Shown: piece after piece, positions 6,884 through 15,624 of the stretch | Numbering within the stretch: the stretch's first letter is position 1 | Layout of the letters: each line of letters starts with the position of its first letter | DNA from: Sulfurovum sp. | GTDB taxonomy: Bacteria; Campylobacterota; Campylobacteria; Campylobacterales; Sulfurovaceae | Assembly (NCBI GenBank): GCA_016744875.1 | Contig: JADGDL010000021.1 | Span: 1-36,433 of the forward strand | Direction of reading: 5' to 3' | Length of the DNA: 36,433 nt | Notes under the pieces: model-generated | Told to the model about the DNA's origin: nothing | Seen by the model: the letters and a program-made list of their open reading frames with translations, nothing else | The model's database searches: none | Translations under genes and position numbers: made by a program

Positions 6884-9652
6884 ATGCAACGTATACTTAT
6901 ATTTGTACTATTTAGTACACTTCTTTATTCTGTGGAGTTTTCAGATGAACTTCCAATTGAAAGCAAACAGTTACTTGATTCATTTGAATGCTTTTCTAAA
7001 GATGATAAGGTGATGTCAACTTCTTATCTTTTAGCACTTAAATATAGAATTGATAATGTAGATACAAGAGAAGAATTGGTTAAAACAGAGCTTGATTATT
7101 GGAGGCTATGGCATATTGAGAGTGATATAGAACATAAATGTAAATTGTATTATAAATTTGATGATATCTTAGAAGATACTTTAGTTCAGAATGACGAAGA
7201 TAGGAAGAAGTTAAAAAAACTGCGTAGAGTGGAGGGAACTATACATGTAGATGGCGCTTCTGAATCTTCAGCAAAAATGGATAAGTATGATAGTGAATTA
7301 CGTAAGCGTATTTTACTGAATCCTCCAAAATATACTGTGTTGCCTAAAAACAGTGAGATGAATGACTATAATTTGTCAACACTTAAAAATTATCCTAAAA
7401 CTACTATTCCTAAAAATATTTTTGATCAGATAGAACAGATGAAAGCTACAACATTACAAAAAGATATTCTTCGTCGTGAAGCCTATTTGAAAGAAGAGAT
7501 GATACGACATTATGATCAGCCTTTTAAAAGAAAAGAAATGAAGCAGGAAATACTTTATCTTGAAGCATGTCAAAGAGAGATGAAATTGTATGCAAATGAA
7601 GAATTCGATCATAATCACAAGCGTAAATTAGCAAGAAAAAGTATTATGACACAGTATTATGGACTTAAAACAGAATTCTTACCTAAAGAGATTGAGTATT
7701 ATTGTGAAAATAATATTACCAAAATGAACCTTTCAACATTTATCCCGAAGGTTGATAAAAAAACTAAAACTAAACCAAAAAAAGTTATAGCAAAACTTGA
7801 AAACCTGAATGCTTTTTTAAAACAATATGATAATAATGCAACTAAAATGAAGTTTGCAAAAGAATATCATGCATTAATGAAAAAACTTTTAGAAGAACCT
7901 TCACGAGGTACGCCAAATACTGAATCATTGAAACTTTTAAGATTAAAAAACTGTATAGTCGGTGATGATGGTAAAAATGATTTTGCTCTCATTATGGCCA
8001 GAGTTAAAGATTTTCGTATAGAAGGGTTAAAAGAGACTTTTTATGCCAATATTTTTAATAGTCAAAGATGGTGGACCACAACCATACGAATGAAAATGGA
8101 AGCGGAAGGCAAATCTAAAGAGATGAAACATTTTTTTGATTGCTCTAAAGTATATGAGAAAGGATTATTGGGAGATATGGGTCAGGCAAGTCCAATGACA
8201 CCAATAAGTAAAAAAGAAAAAGAGAAGCGAAAAAGAGATAGAGACCTAAAACATAAAATACGTATGGCTGGTGAGCAGAAGAGAGAACTTCTGAAGTATT
8301 ACTGTGGTACTTTTGATGGAAAATCGACAGTTGATCTTGATAATAAAAAAGCGATTGAATCTGGAATGATCCCTAAAAAATTCATTACAGGAAATGATAC
8401 AATAACTCCTGTATTAGGTAAGAGAATTCTTATAAATGGTATGCCAAAAGGAGGTATAAAATTAACATATGAAGGGCTTGAAAAAGGTCTAATGTGTGAA
8501 AGCTTATTAAACTTCATCAATATGGACGAAACCATATATTTTGGAAATAAATCATATGAGGGGTTAGACTTTGTAATAATTAATGGTACAAAAATAATGC
8601 TTGATAATTTTTCTATGGAGTATGTAAAAGAACTATGTAGTAGTCAAGAGTTAAATAATGTCTCTTTCGTAATGGAAAATATAGTGAGTAAACATAAATA
8701 TAATCAAAAGAAATCAGCAGTTTCTCTTTATGGAAATACTAAAGGTAAACAGGTCCCAATTATGATGCCTAGATTTCCAAAAGTCAATAACACGCATACA
8801 GAAAGTCCAGCTTTCTTTTTGGTTGATAGAGAAGCATATATGATAAGTAAAAATACTGATGGATTTGAAAAGAGTCATGTTCATAAAGAATTAAATCATA
8901 AAAGTCATGTGGTACTTTCTAGAGATGGTAATTTGATTGCAACATATACACTTAAGCATATTTATCTTTACGACAGAGTAAAGAATAGGTTACAGAAAAT
9001 ATCTATTCCTCAACGTTATTCTCCACAGCTTTTTTTAAATGATAATAAAGTATTGGTACTTTTTGATAAAAAGAAGATTCTATTCCTGGATTTGGTTCAT
9101 GGAAAAATCATTTCAGATTTACAACCTAAGTTTATTGACTTAACGAAAAAATATTTCACACCAAATTTAAAATATATAACAGCAACTAAAAACTCAGAAG
9201 AACTATATATTATGAGTGATAAGGGTGAAGTCGAGCACTGGAAAGTAAAAGATAAAGGAAAGTCATTATCTTTTGATTATAAAGGGAAAATAGAGACCGA
9301 AGGAAAACTTGTATCAGCATTCTATATTAATCCATACAATGATGAAGAGTTAATTTATGCCACACAAAACAATACAATCAATATTATTGATAGAAAAAAT
9401 GGAAAGGTACATAAAGTTTTTAAAGCTGATAGACATATGATAGTAAAAGGTTTGGATATGAGCCGTAATCAGAAATATCTTATGGCATATGATCATCACT
9501 TTATTTATCTTTGGAGTCTTAAAAGTGGAAAACTGATTGATGTTATTGGGTCGAAAAAAGGTGCTCTTCATGGAGCGATGTTTAGTGAAGGAAACTCAAG
9601 TAGAATCATTCGTATAGGAGAGAATATGGAAGTCTGGAGTATCCAAGATTAA
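6884..9652 (+). CDS. Large exported protein of unknown function with C-terminal beta-propeller-like region
   Basis: 922 residues; I do not recognise the family. A signal peptide (residues 1 to about 16) indicates export. Residues 20-590 are charged and helix-rich, with nine Cys (36, 86, 229, 274, 357, 420, 474, 538, 585). Several share a local pattern of Glu, aliphatic, a short spacer with aromatic residues, then Cys: EILYLEAC, EIEYYC, EMKHFFDC, ELLKYYC. This suggests a degenerate internal repeat. A basic stretch lies at 443-458. From about 640 to the end, recurring strand patterns (HVVLSRDGNLIATYT, HIYLYDRVKNRL, KILFLDLVHGKII, INIIDRKNGKVHKV, IYLWSLKSGKLIDV, NMEVWSIQD) look like WD40-type blades. 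AAAGG lies 6 nt before the ATG. It is divergent from arsR and convergent with znuB, so probably alone in its transcript. Confidence 0.85.
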   Translation: MQRILIFVLFSTLLYSVEFSDELPIESKQLLDSFECFSKDDKVMSTSYLLALKYRIDNVDTREELVKTELDYWRLWHIESDIEHKCKLYYKFDDILEDTLVQNDEDRKKLKKLRRVEGTIHVDGASESSAKMDKYDSELRKRILLNPPKYTVLPKNSEMNDYNLSTLKNYPKTTIPKNIFDQIEQMKATTLQKDILRREAYLKEEMIRHYDQPFKRKEMKQEILYLEACQREMKLYANEEFDHNHKRKLARKSIMTQYYGLKTEFLPKEIEYYCENNITKMNLSTFIPKVDKKTKTKPKKVIAKLENLNAFLKQYDNNATKMKFAKEYHALMKKLLEEPSRGTPNTESLKLLRLKNCIVGDDGKNDFALIMARVKDFRIEGLKETFYANIFNSQRWWTTTIRMKMEAEGKSKEMKHFFDCSKVYEKGLLGDMGQASPMTPISKKEKEKRKRDRDLKHKIRMAGEQKRELLKYYCGTFDGKSTVDLDNKKAIESGMIPKKFITGNDTITPVLGKRILINGMPKGGIKLTYEGLEKGLMCESLLNFINMDETIYFGNKSYEGLDFVIINGTKIMLDNFSMEYVKELCSSQELNNVSFVMENIVSKHKYNQKKSAVSLYGNTKGKQVPIMMPRFPKVNNTHTESPAFFLVDREAYMISKNTDGFEKSHVHKELNHKSHVVLSRDGNLIATYTLKHIYLYDRVKNRLQKISIPQRYSPQLFLNDNKVLVLFDKKKILFLDLVHGKIISDLQPKFIDLTKKYFTPNLKYITATKNSEELYIMSDKGEVEHWKVKDKGKSLSFDYKGKIETEGKLVSAFYINPYNDEELIYATQNNTINIIDRKNGKVHKVFKADRHMIVKGLDMSRNQKYLMAYDHHFIYLWSLKSGKLIDVIGSKKGALHGAMFSEGNSSRIIRIGENMEVWSIQD

Positions 9653-9710
9653 GTGAGATTCATGAGATATTTAAAATAGTTGTACGCTACCTTTTAAATG
9701 TTTATTAATA

Positions 9711-10511
9711 TTATTTTCCACGATTCATAAGTAAAAATAAACCTAAAGAAACAGCGGAAACCATGATGATAGATGCACCTGATGTAAGATCATAGGTATA
9801 AGAGAACCATAATCCAACTAGGGTAAAAAGTGTAGCAATGGCCCCTGATAGGAACATCATAGTAAAGAGGGAACTTGAGAGTTTTTCTGCAATGTAAACA
9901 GGAATGGTAAGCATCGCAATGACCAAGATGAGTCCTACAACCTTGATAGCTATAACCACAGTGAGCGCTGAGAGTATAAGTATGAGTGTATAAAAAAACT
10001 TTACATTTACACCACGAAGTCCTGCATACTCAGAATCGTAAGAGACAGCTAAAATATCACGGTACCAAAATGTTACAACAATAAGTATAACTGACAACAA
10101 ACCGCCCATAAAATAAAGGTCTTCACTGCTAACAGCCAAAATGGAACCAAAGAGATAGCTCATGAGATCTACGTTATAGCCAGGAGTCAGATCGACAAAA
10201 ATCACACCAATCGCCATACCTACAGCCCAGATGAGTCCTATAAAGGTATCCATGCGGTGGCGCTTTTTAAGTGTTAATGCTGCGATGAGTAGGGCAGCAC
10301 CTACTGCAAAAAGAGATGCTCCCAGGAAAATAGGTAATCCAAAATAAACAGCAAGACCGATCCCTCCATAAGATGTGTGTGCGATCCCTCCTGCTAAAAA
10401 TACCATACGGTTCACAACAATGAGCGAACCTATGATACCCGATGCAAAACTTACAAGTATCCCCGCCAATAAGGCATGTTGCATAAATTCAAACTGTAAA
10501 GCCTCTATCAT
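9711..10511 (-). CDS. znuB: Zinc ABC transporter permease ZnuB
   Basis: 266 residues from ATG 10511, preferred over the GTG at 10526 because of the ATGA overlap with the znuC stop and GAGGGA just upstream. About eight hydrophobic segments and the ABC-3 family pattern are visible: ASGIIGSLIVVNRMVFLAGGIAHTSYGGIGLAVYFG near the start, YLFGSILAVSSEDLY in the middle, and KVVGLILVIAMLTIPVYIAEKL. It forms the membrane channel for divalent zinc (manganese is the alternative in this family). With znuC and znuA upstream it makes a complete importer; zinc is favoured by the His-rich loop of the binding protein. Confidence 0.91.
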   Translation of the reverse strand: MIEALQFEFMQHALLAGILVSFASGIIGSLIVVNRMVFLAGGIAHTSYGGIGLAVYFGLPIFLGASLFAVGAALLIAALTLKKRHRMDTFIGLIWAVGMAIGVIFVDLTPGYNVDLMSYLFGSILAVSSEDLYFMGGLLSVILIVVTFWYRDILAVSYDSEYAGLRGVNVKFFYTLILILSALTVVIAIKVVGLILVIAMLTIPVYIAEKLSSSLFTMMFLSGAIATLFTLVGLWFSYTYDLTSGASIIMVSAVSLGLFLLMNRGK

Positions 10512-11293
10512 GGTTTTTCCCTCCACTGAGGTTTCTCATCTTCACAAGTATTACAGCTATCAGCACCAAGCATTTGAAGCAGTTCTATCTCACAGAAGTG
10601 TTCATCGTTTCCATGTGTATGGAAAGTGGACTGTTTGTCTGATATGTCATGGTAGGAAAGGTTTTTATTTACATGGGCTGCTTTGTTAGCATATTCAAGG
10701 ATGACAGAGATATCGTGACTTACAACGATGACAGTGATGTATTCGTTAAGTTCTTTTAACAACTCATAGATCTCACGTTGTCCTGTAATGTCAATGCTGG
10801 ATGTTGGTTCATCCAGTATGAGTATCTGTGGGTGTGCACAGAGCGCTCTTGCTATCATTACTCTTTGACGTTGCCCGCCTGAGAGTGAGCCTATCTTTGT
10901 TTGGGCAAAGTCAGCCATGCCAACTTGTTCTAAAGCGCCCATGGCACAAAGAACCTCATGTTTACCATAACCAAATAGGGGTCTTTTACCCTCTACATGA
11001 CCCATCATAACTACTTCTATGACTTTAATGGGAAAATCTGTATTTACATTCGTGTTTTGAGGTACGTAACCTATTTGAGTAAGACTTCGTTTGGGTGGGC
11101 TACCCAACACAGTGATCTTTCCCTTATCTAATGTATTGATACCCAATATAAGTTTGAGTAGGGTAGATTTACCTCCACCATTAGGTCCGATGATCGCTAA
11201 AAAATCTTTCTTTTCGACTTTGAGATTGATATTGTCAAGTATCAACTGCTTCTCATAAGCAAAAGAAAGGTTTTTTATATCTATTACTGACAT
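10508..11293 (-). CDS. znuC: Zinc ABC transporter ATPase ZnuC with His/Cys-rich tail
   Basis: 261 residues. Walker A GPNGGGKST, the Q-loop VPQNTN, the ABC signature LSGGQRQR, Walker B ILILDEPTSSID and the switch His in VVSHD are all intact. It powers zinc import with ZnuB and ZnuA. The gene starts directly after the znuA stop and ends in an ATGA overlap with znuB, so the three are translationally coupled. After the catalytic core, the last 55 residues hold a His/Cys-rich stretch (FHTHGNDEHFCEIE, then GADSCNTCEDE) that could bind metal, perhaps as cytoplasmic feedback sensing; that role is inferred. Confidence 0.92.
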   Translation of the reverse strand: MSVIDIKNLSFAYEKQLILDNINLKVEKKDFLAIIGPNGGGKSTLLKLILGINTLDKGKITVLGSPPKRSLTQIGYVPQNTNVNTDFPIKVIEVVMMGHVEGKRPLFGYGKHEVLCAMGALEQVGMADFAQTKIGSLSGGQRQRVMIARALCAHPQILILDEPTSSIDITGQREIYELLKELNEYITVIVVSHDISVILEYANKAAHVNKNLSYHDISDKQSTFHTHGNDEHFCEIELLQMLGADSCNTCEDEKPQWREKP

Positions 11294-12175
11294 TTATTTT
11301 CTACCTGCGATCACTTCGGCAATATTTATAAGATTTTCTGACCATTTTGCAGAGAGTGGAGAAACTTTTACTACGGGTACATTCAACTCTTTAGCGATGA
11401 TCTTTGCTGAAGTGTCAGAAAACTCTGGTTGTGTGAAGACAGCGTTAACCTTTTCTTCTTTAGCTTCTTTGATCAAATGTATAAGTTCTCGGGGTTTAGG
11501 CGCTTTTCCCTCTACCTCAACAGGGATCTGTTCTAAATTATAATCATTTGCAAAGTAACCCCATGAAGGATGAAAGACCATGAATTTACGTGATGTTGTT
11601 AGGCTAGAGAGTATCTCTTTAATTTCATTATCTGTATTTTCTACTACAGATAAAAAGGTAGTTAAATTGGTTTTGTAGTAGTCTGTATTTTTCGGGTCTT
11701 TTTTACTTAATGCGTCAAAAATATTTTGAGCGATGATCTTCACATTTGAAGGGGCAGTCCAGATATGTGGATCAGCTCCCTCATGGTTGTGTGCATCGTG
11801 ATGTGCATGTCCATCATGCCCTTCATCTGTAGACTTCTCTTCATGTGCTGTTTGCATTTCTATCTTTGTAACATTCTTTGCAAGATCAATGACCTGCATA
11901 TTAGAATTGAGGTTTTTAAATTTAGGTAGCCAGACATCTTCAAACTCAACATCTATCGCAAAATAAAGTTCTGCTTTAGCGATATCAATCATCTGTGAAG
12001 GTTTTGGCTCATAAGTGTGAGGAGAGTTCCCCGGTTGTACCATGAGTGCAACATTTACCTTGTCCCCACCGATAGCTTTGACAAAAGTCTGTTGTGGTAA
12101 GATACTGACTATAGCGTTGATATTCGAAAATATATATGTTGTTGACAATAGGAAAATGAGTGTAATTTTATTCAT
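11294..12175 (-). CDS. znuA: Periplasmic zinc-binding protein ZnuA
   Basis: 293 residues of the cluster A-I (ZnuA/MntC) family. A signal peptide covers about residues 1-21. Metal-ligand positions are recognisable: His53 in NSPHTYEPKP, His137 in ADPHIW, the His of VFHPSWGYFA, and the acidic QPEFSD near the end. Residues 111-137 form the charged His-rich loop (HDGHAHHDAHNH) characteristic of zinc-specific rather than manganese-specific members. It captures zinc in the periplasm for ZnuBC and heads the operon. The -10 TATAAT lies only about seven bases before the ATG and no ribosome binding site is seen, so a leaderless message is likely. Confidence 0.93.
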   Translation of the reverse strand: MNKITLIFLLSTTYIFSNINAIVSILPQQTFVKAIGGDKVNVALMVQPGNSPHTYEPKPSQMIDIAKAELYFAIDVEFEDVWLPKFKNLNSNMQVIDLAKNVTKIEMQTAHEEKSTDEGHDGHAHHDAHNHEGADPHIWTAPSNVKIIAQNIFDALSKKDPKNTDYYKTNLTTFLSVVENTDNEIKEILSSLTTSRKFMVFHPSWGYFANDYNLEQIPVEVEGKAPKPRELIHLIKEAKEEKVNAVFTQPEFSDTSAKIIAKELNVPVVKVSPLSAKWSENLINIAEVIAGRK

Positions 12176-12182
12176 AAAATGG

Positions 12183-12188
12183 ATTATA
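12183..12188 (-). promoter_or_regulatory. -10 box of the znuACB operon, leaderless
   Basis: TATAAT on the minus strand ends seven bases before the znuA ATG at 12175. Transcription would start at or just before the start codon. No clear Zur palindrome overlaps it. Confidence 0.45.
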
Positions 12189-12256
12189 GCGAAATAGTGA
12201 TGTAGAGAGAATTAATTGATAATAGTCAAAGAAAAGTGAAGCCAAATTTGTTATAA

Positions 12257-12277
12257 CTTCATATAAATATAATGAAG
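12257..12277 (+). promoter_or_regulatory. Haemoglobin promoter with inverted repeat over the -10
   Basis: CTTCAT (12257-12262) and ATGAAG (12272-12277) form an inverted repeat with 9-nt spacer. The consensus -10 TATAAT at 12268-12273 lies inside it. The predicted transcription start (about 12280) is five or six bases before ATG 12286. The repeat could be an operator; its regulator is unknown. Confidence 0.4.
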
Positions 12278-12285
12278 TGAGTGAG

Positions 12286-12666
12286 ATGTTAGCAGATCAA
12301 ATAACAAAAGACAACATAGAAACCATGGTGATGAATTTTTACAGTCGTATATTGAAAGATGACCTTGTCGGTCCATATTTCATAGAAGAACTTGGTGAGG
12401 ACATGGACAATAAGTACTGGCCACCACATTTAAAACGTTTGGTTGATTTCTGGGCATCAATTGTACTAGGAGATACCTCTTATAAAAGAGATCCGTTTAA
12501 ACCTCACATAATGATGGATGACCTTGACCATAAAGTCTTTGAACAGTGGTTAAAACTCTTTTTTAAAACTTTAGATGAAGTTTACGCGCCACAAAGTGCA
12601 GATATTTTTAAAGAGAGAAGTAGAACCATAGCGGGAAAATTTATGCGTAACTTAGGGGTAGCATAG
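12286..12666 (+). CDS. Truncated haemoglobin, probably group III
   Basis: 126 residues from ATG 12286; the GTG at 12277 would overlap the promoter inverted repeat and is less likely. The protein matches the truncated globin family, group III by appearance: NFYSRILKDDLVGPYF at the start, LVDFWASIVLGDTSYKRDPFKPH in the centre, then LDHKVFEQWLKLFFKTLDEVY, where the His is the likely proximal haem ligand. It binds haem and O2 or NO in the cytoplasm; in Campylobacter the relative Ctb is tied to nitrosative stress and oxygen physiology. It stands alone, divergent from znuA and ending before a candidate terminator. Confidence 0.88.
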   Translation: MLADQITKDNIETMVMNFYSRILKDDLVGPYFIEELGEDMDNKYWPPHLKRLVDFWASIVLGDTSYKRDPFKPHIMMDDLDHKVFEQWLKLFFKTLDEVYAPQSADIFKERSRTIAGKFMRNLGVA

Positions 12667-12731
12667 TTATTGATTAGAACTGTATGATTGAATCTTGTTC
12701 ATCTCTATGATAGATTATTTGAAAAAGGTCT

Positions 12732-12761
12732 ATTCTTTGTATTTCAACTTGAACAAAGAAT
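12732..12761. terminator. Candidate terminator between the haemoglobin and NicO genes
   Basis: A perfect 9-bp inverted repeat (12732-12740 with 12753-12761) encloses a 12-nt loop and is followed on the plus strand by a short T run. It lies between two convergent genes, 66 nt after the haemoglobin stop and 37 nt before the NicO-gene stop, and could serve both. Confidence 0.55.
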
Positions 12762-12797
12762 TTTCAGCGTAAAAAAGTTGTTTTATCATGTACTGAT

Positions 12798-14210
12798 TTA
12801 TAATACTAGAAGAATTACTCCAAGTAAAAAAATAAAGAGTAGGCTTCCATAGTCAAGAATCACTCTTACTTTAGTTCTTTGAGAGGTGTTTTTACGTATT
12901 TTCAAAGAGAGCAGTGCAGCTAAAAAGATCACAAGACTCATGCCAAGACTCATGAAGATCGCTGAGAGGAATCCTACCATATAAGCACCAAAACTTAGTG
13001 AAAAAACAAATATAGTGATAGTACCAGGACATGGAACAATACCAGCAGAAAGGATGATACCTAAATCACTTGAAGTATTTTTACACGCACCACATCCACA
13101 AGTTGATTGATGTTGTGTTGAATCTTCCGAAGACCAAAGTGGTGTTTGCTTCTGCTTTTTCGGCAACTTTTTATAGAGAAGGTAAAGTGCAATAATAATG
13201 ATGATCATTGCACTGATCTTGATCGTTACATACTCAAGATCCTCAAAGTACTCACTTAGGTATGCATTGAGTATATAGTAGAGTGTAAATGTGAGCATAA
13301 ATGCAGAGAATGTATGTACCACGCCAATAAGTGTCGCAACAGTGAAAGCTTTGAAGGTCGAACGGTTATTGCCAAGAAAGTAAGCTGCTACAAGGCTTTT
13401 CCCGTGACCTGGTCCAAGTGCATGTATGACTCCATATATAAGTGAAAAAAAGAGCAGCCAGATGTAGGAGCTGATTGACTCATTCATCACGATATCCTCT
13501 ATAAGATCTAATACATGGTCTTTGATCGTATCCATTGCCACAGTTAACATTCCAAGGAAACCTTCTGGTTCAGGCTCTTCTTCATAATCTGTATCATTAG
13601 AATGTTCAATGATATTGGCAACTTTATCTTCAGAAATATTTACCATATCACCAAATGGGACAAATAAAGTACTATATCCGGATTTAAAGATACTTTTAGT
13701 GGATGATTTATCTTGTAGTATTATCTCAGAGATGGTGAAGTTAAAATAACGCTGATCATCATGTAGTTTTATGTAGAGTACTTCATCTTTACGAGGAGCA
13801 CTATGTAATATAAGGGTATATCTAAACAGTAATCTATCATCTATAAACTCTGTTTGAGAACCTTTTATATTGAATGTGAGATAGTTAGCCTCTTCAAACG
13901 TATTCACATCCTTAACATACTTGATATGGGTTAGGTAGTACTCTTTCTCGAGATATTCGATGAAATTGGAGTGAATAGTGTTGATTTCCTCAGGGTCAAG
14001 TATCTGGTTACGGTTTTCATCATACGAGAGCTTAGTTTCAGCAGAGAAGTAGTCTTGAAATTTCCATATGATATTTAGTGTTATATTACTATCATTGTGT
14101 GTTTCATCGATGTATACATCAACATTGGGTACCTGTACTTTGCAGACTGCACAACCCCAAGACAATGTACTAAAGAGAAGTATAATGATAATATATTTTA
14201 GCATTGACAT
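12798..14210 (-). CDS. NicO-family nickel/cobalt-type transporter with DUF1007-like exported domain
   Basis: 470 residues. A signal segment (1-19) ends SWGCAVC; about residues 20-195 form a soluble domain like DUF1007, commonly found with such transporters. The membrane part from about 245 carries the NicO/RcnA hallmarks GVIHALGPGHGKSLVAAYFLG and SAGIVPCPGTITIFVFSLSFG, with about six membrane segments. A cytoplasmic loop has a Cys cluster (STCGCGACK) that may bind metal. Family members move Ni, Co or possibly other divalent ions; direction is not evident. The nearby [NiFe] hydrogenase makes nickel supply an attractive but unproven role. ATG 14210 has GGGG seven bases upstream. The gene lies 24 nt after the kinase gene and may be cotranscribed with it. 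Confidence 0.85.
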   Translation of the reverse strand: MSMLKYIIIILLFSTLSWGCAVCKVQVPNVDVYIDETHNDSNITLNIIWKFQDYFSAETKLSYDENRNQILDPEEINTIHSNFIEYLEKEYYLTHIKYVKDVNTFEEANYLTFNIKGSQTEFIDDRLLFRYTLILHSAPRKDEVLYIKLHDDQRYFNFTISEIILQDKSSTKSIFKSGYSTLFVPFGDMVNISEDKVANIIEHSNDTDYEEEPEPEGFLGMLTVAMDTIKDHVLDLIEDIVMNESISSYIWLLFFSLIYGVIHALGPGHGKSLVAAYFLGNNRSTFKAFTVATLIGVVHTFSAFMLTFTLYYILNAYLSEYFEDLEYVTIKISAMIIIIIALYLLYKKLPKKQKQTPLWSSEDSTQHQSTCGCGACKNTSSDLGIILSAGIVPCPGTITIFVFSLSFGAYMVGFLSAIFMSLGMSLVIFLAALLSLKIRKNTSQRTKVRVILDYGSLLFIFLLGVILLVL

Positions 14211-14234
14211 TTACGAACCCCAATAATTATATGA

Positions 14235-15533
14235 TTAAATATTTGATAGTGTTTCCAATACTTCTTTAAAAAGAGGGCGTTTCTCATTCTCTTTACTTAG
14301 ACAGCTCATCATTAATTGTGTAAGTTTCTCTCTAGTTTCATTGGGTGTATGATACTTCTTACTCAGTTCCAACATCTCTTCAATCAAACATCCAAAAGCC
14401 CGCACTTCCAAACGTTCTAAAGCATTACGAATTTCTACTTCTTTAGGTTCAAAGTAGGATGCTCCACCGAAATCACCCAGTATATGGTTAGCTTCACTGT
14501 CTATCATGATGTTATGGGCATAAAAGTCACCATGCATGATGCCTCTTTCATGCATATGTACTGATGCACTTGCCATACCTTGAAGTATTTTGATACCTTG
14601 GTCAAAGGTAAGTGTAAACCCTTCGGGATATACGTCTCGTGAACATGTTTGAAGTGTTGGCGGAAGACCCAAATTAAAAAATGATGAAGGAATGAGTTCC
14701 AGCATTAAAACATCTTTTCCATCAGGATGCCCTGTCACACGTGCAATTACATCTACAAGATGGTCATGATGTCCCATAGAAATGTTGATATCCATCTCTT
14801 CTTCAGGTAAACCATCAGAGGTAATATCACCTTTAAAGACTTTTACAGCTACTTCTTTTTGTTCATACACAGCCTTGGATATAAGCCCTGAAGCACCTTC
14901 ACCCAATACTTCTTTTATCTCTAAACTATCCCAATTCACAACCTTGAGTGGTGTATCACAGGAAGGATGTTTCTCACAAAATGGGTTACCTCCATAAGCT
15001 AACCATGAGAGTTTAGGCAATGTCAGTATAGATTTAGGGAGTGATTCTAATTTATTAACAGCGATACGTAGCAATTCTAGGTTATGACAATTAGTCATAC
15101 TTTGTGGCAGTGAAGTAAGCTTATTCCCTGAAAGCATACATTTTTGCAAAAGTGTCAAATCACCTATAGAATCAGGTAATGTTTTAAGTTCATTATCTGT
15201 GAGTATCAGCCAACGTGTACTTAGAGGCAGAGCATTTTCTGACAAAGTTTTTATATGGTTATTTCTAAAGCCTATCATTGAGAGTTTGGGACAGTCAGCT
15301 AAAACTGTTGGTACTTCTTCATAGAGGTTGTTTGATAAAAAGAGGATCTTTAAATTTTTGAGTTTTCCAAAGTTACTGGGTAGGCTACTGAGCTTATTAT
15401 CAGTCATATCGAGGACTTCAAGTGTTTCTGCCATGTCAAAAATCTCTTGAGGAAACTCACTCAGCCCACATGCAAGTACGAGTTTCTTTTCACCTATAAG
15501 TTTACCTGATCTGAGTTGTTCTAGTGTTTTCAT
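14235..15533 (-). CDS. Leucine-rich-repeat protein kinase
   Basis: 432 residues from the ATG at 15533; an upstream ATG (15572) adds 13 residues, but the family normally begins with a form of MKTLEQLRSGKL. Residues about 15-190 are LRRs of the LxxLPxxxxxLxxLxxLxLxxN type, about six to seven copies. From about 205 an apparently active Ser/Thr-type kinase follows: glycine loop GEGASG, Lys of VAVKVFK, catalytic HGDFYAHN, metal-binding DFG in LGDFGGASYF. The C-terminal lobe is short. No signal peptide, so it is cytoplasmic. Such LRR-kinase fusions occur scattered through Proteobacteria; substrates are unknown to me. It is divergent from the TerB/J-domain gene, with a 90-nt shared promoter region. 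Confidence 0.88.
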   Translation of the reverse strand: MKTLEQLRSGKLIGEKKLVLACGLSEFPQEIFDMAETLEVLDMTDNKLSSLPSNFGKLKNLKILFLSNNLYEEVPTVLADCPKLSMIGFRNNHIKTLSENALPLSTRWLILTDNELKTLPDSIGDLTLLQKCMLSGNKLTSLPQSMTNCHNLELLRIAVNKLESLPKSILTLPKLSWLAYGGNPFCEKHPSCDTPLKVVNWDSLEIKEVLGEGASGLISKAVYEQKEVAVKVFKGDITSDGLPEEEMDINISMGHHDHLVDVIARVTGHPDGKDVLMLELIPSSFFNLGLPPTLQTCSRDVYPEGFTLTFDQGIKILQGMASASVHMHERGIMHGDFYAHNIMIDSEANHILGDFGGASYFEPKEVEIRNALERLEVRAFGCLIEEMLELSKKYHTPNETREKLTQLMMSCLSKENEKRPLFKEVLETLSNI

Positions 15534-15624
15534 GGTGGTATTGTATCTCAATGATTTAAAGGGTAATACCATACTTTGAGTAAATTTTGATAAAATTGCT
15601 AAAATTATTAGAAATGGACAAAGA

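Noticed and set aside
6813..7013. 66-aa plus-strand frame before the 922-aa gene
   Set aside because: It overlaps the signal-peptide region of the larger gene in another frame and has no ribosome binding site.
12249..12260. GTTATAAC as part of a Zur box controlling znuA
   Set aside because: Only one short palindromic half resembles a Zur site, it is about 75 nt before znuA, and AT-rich DNA yields such words by chance.
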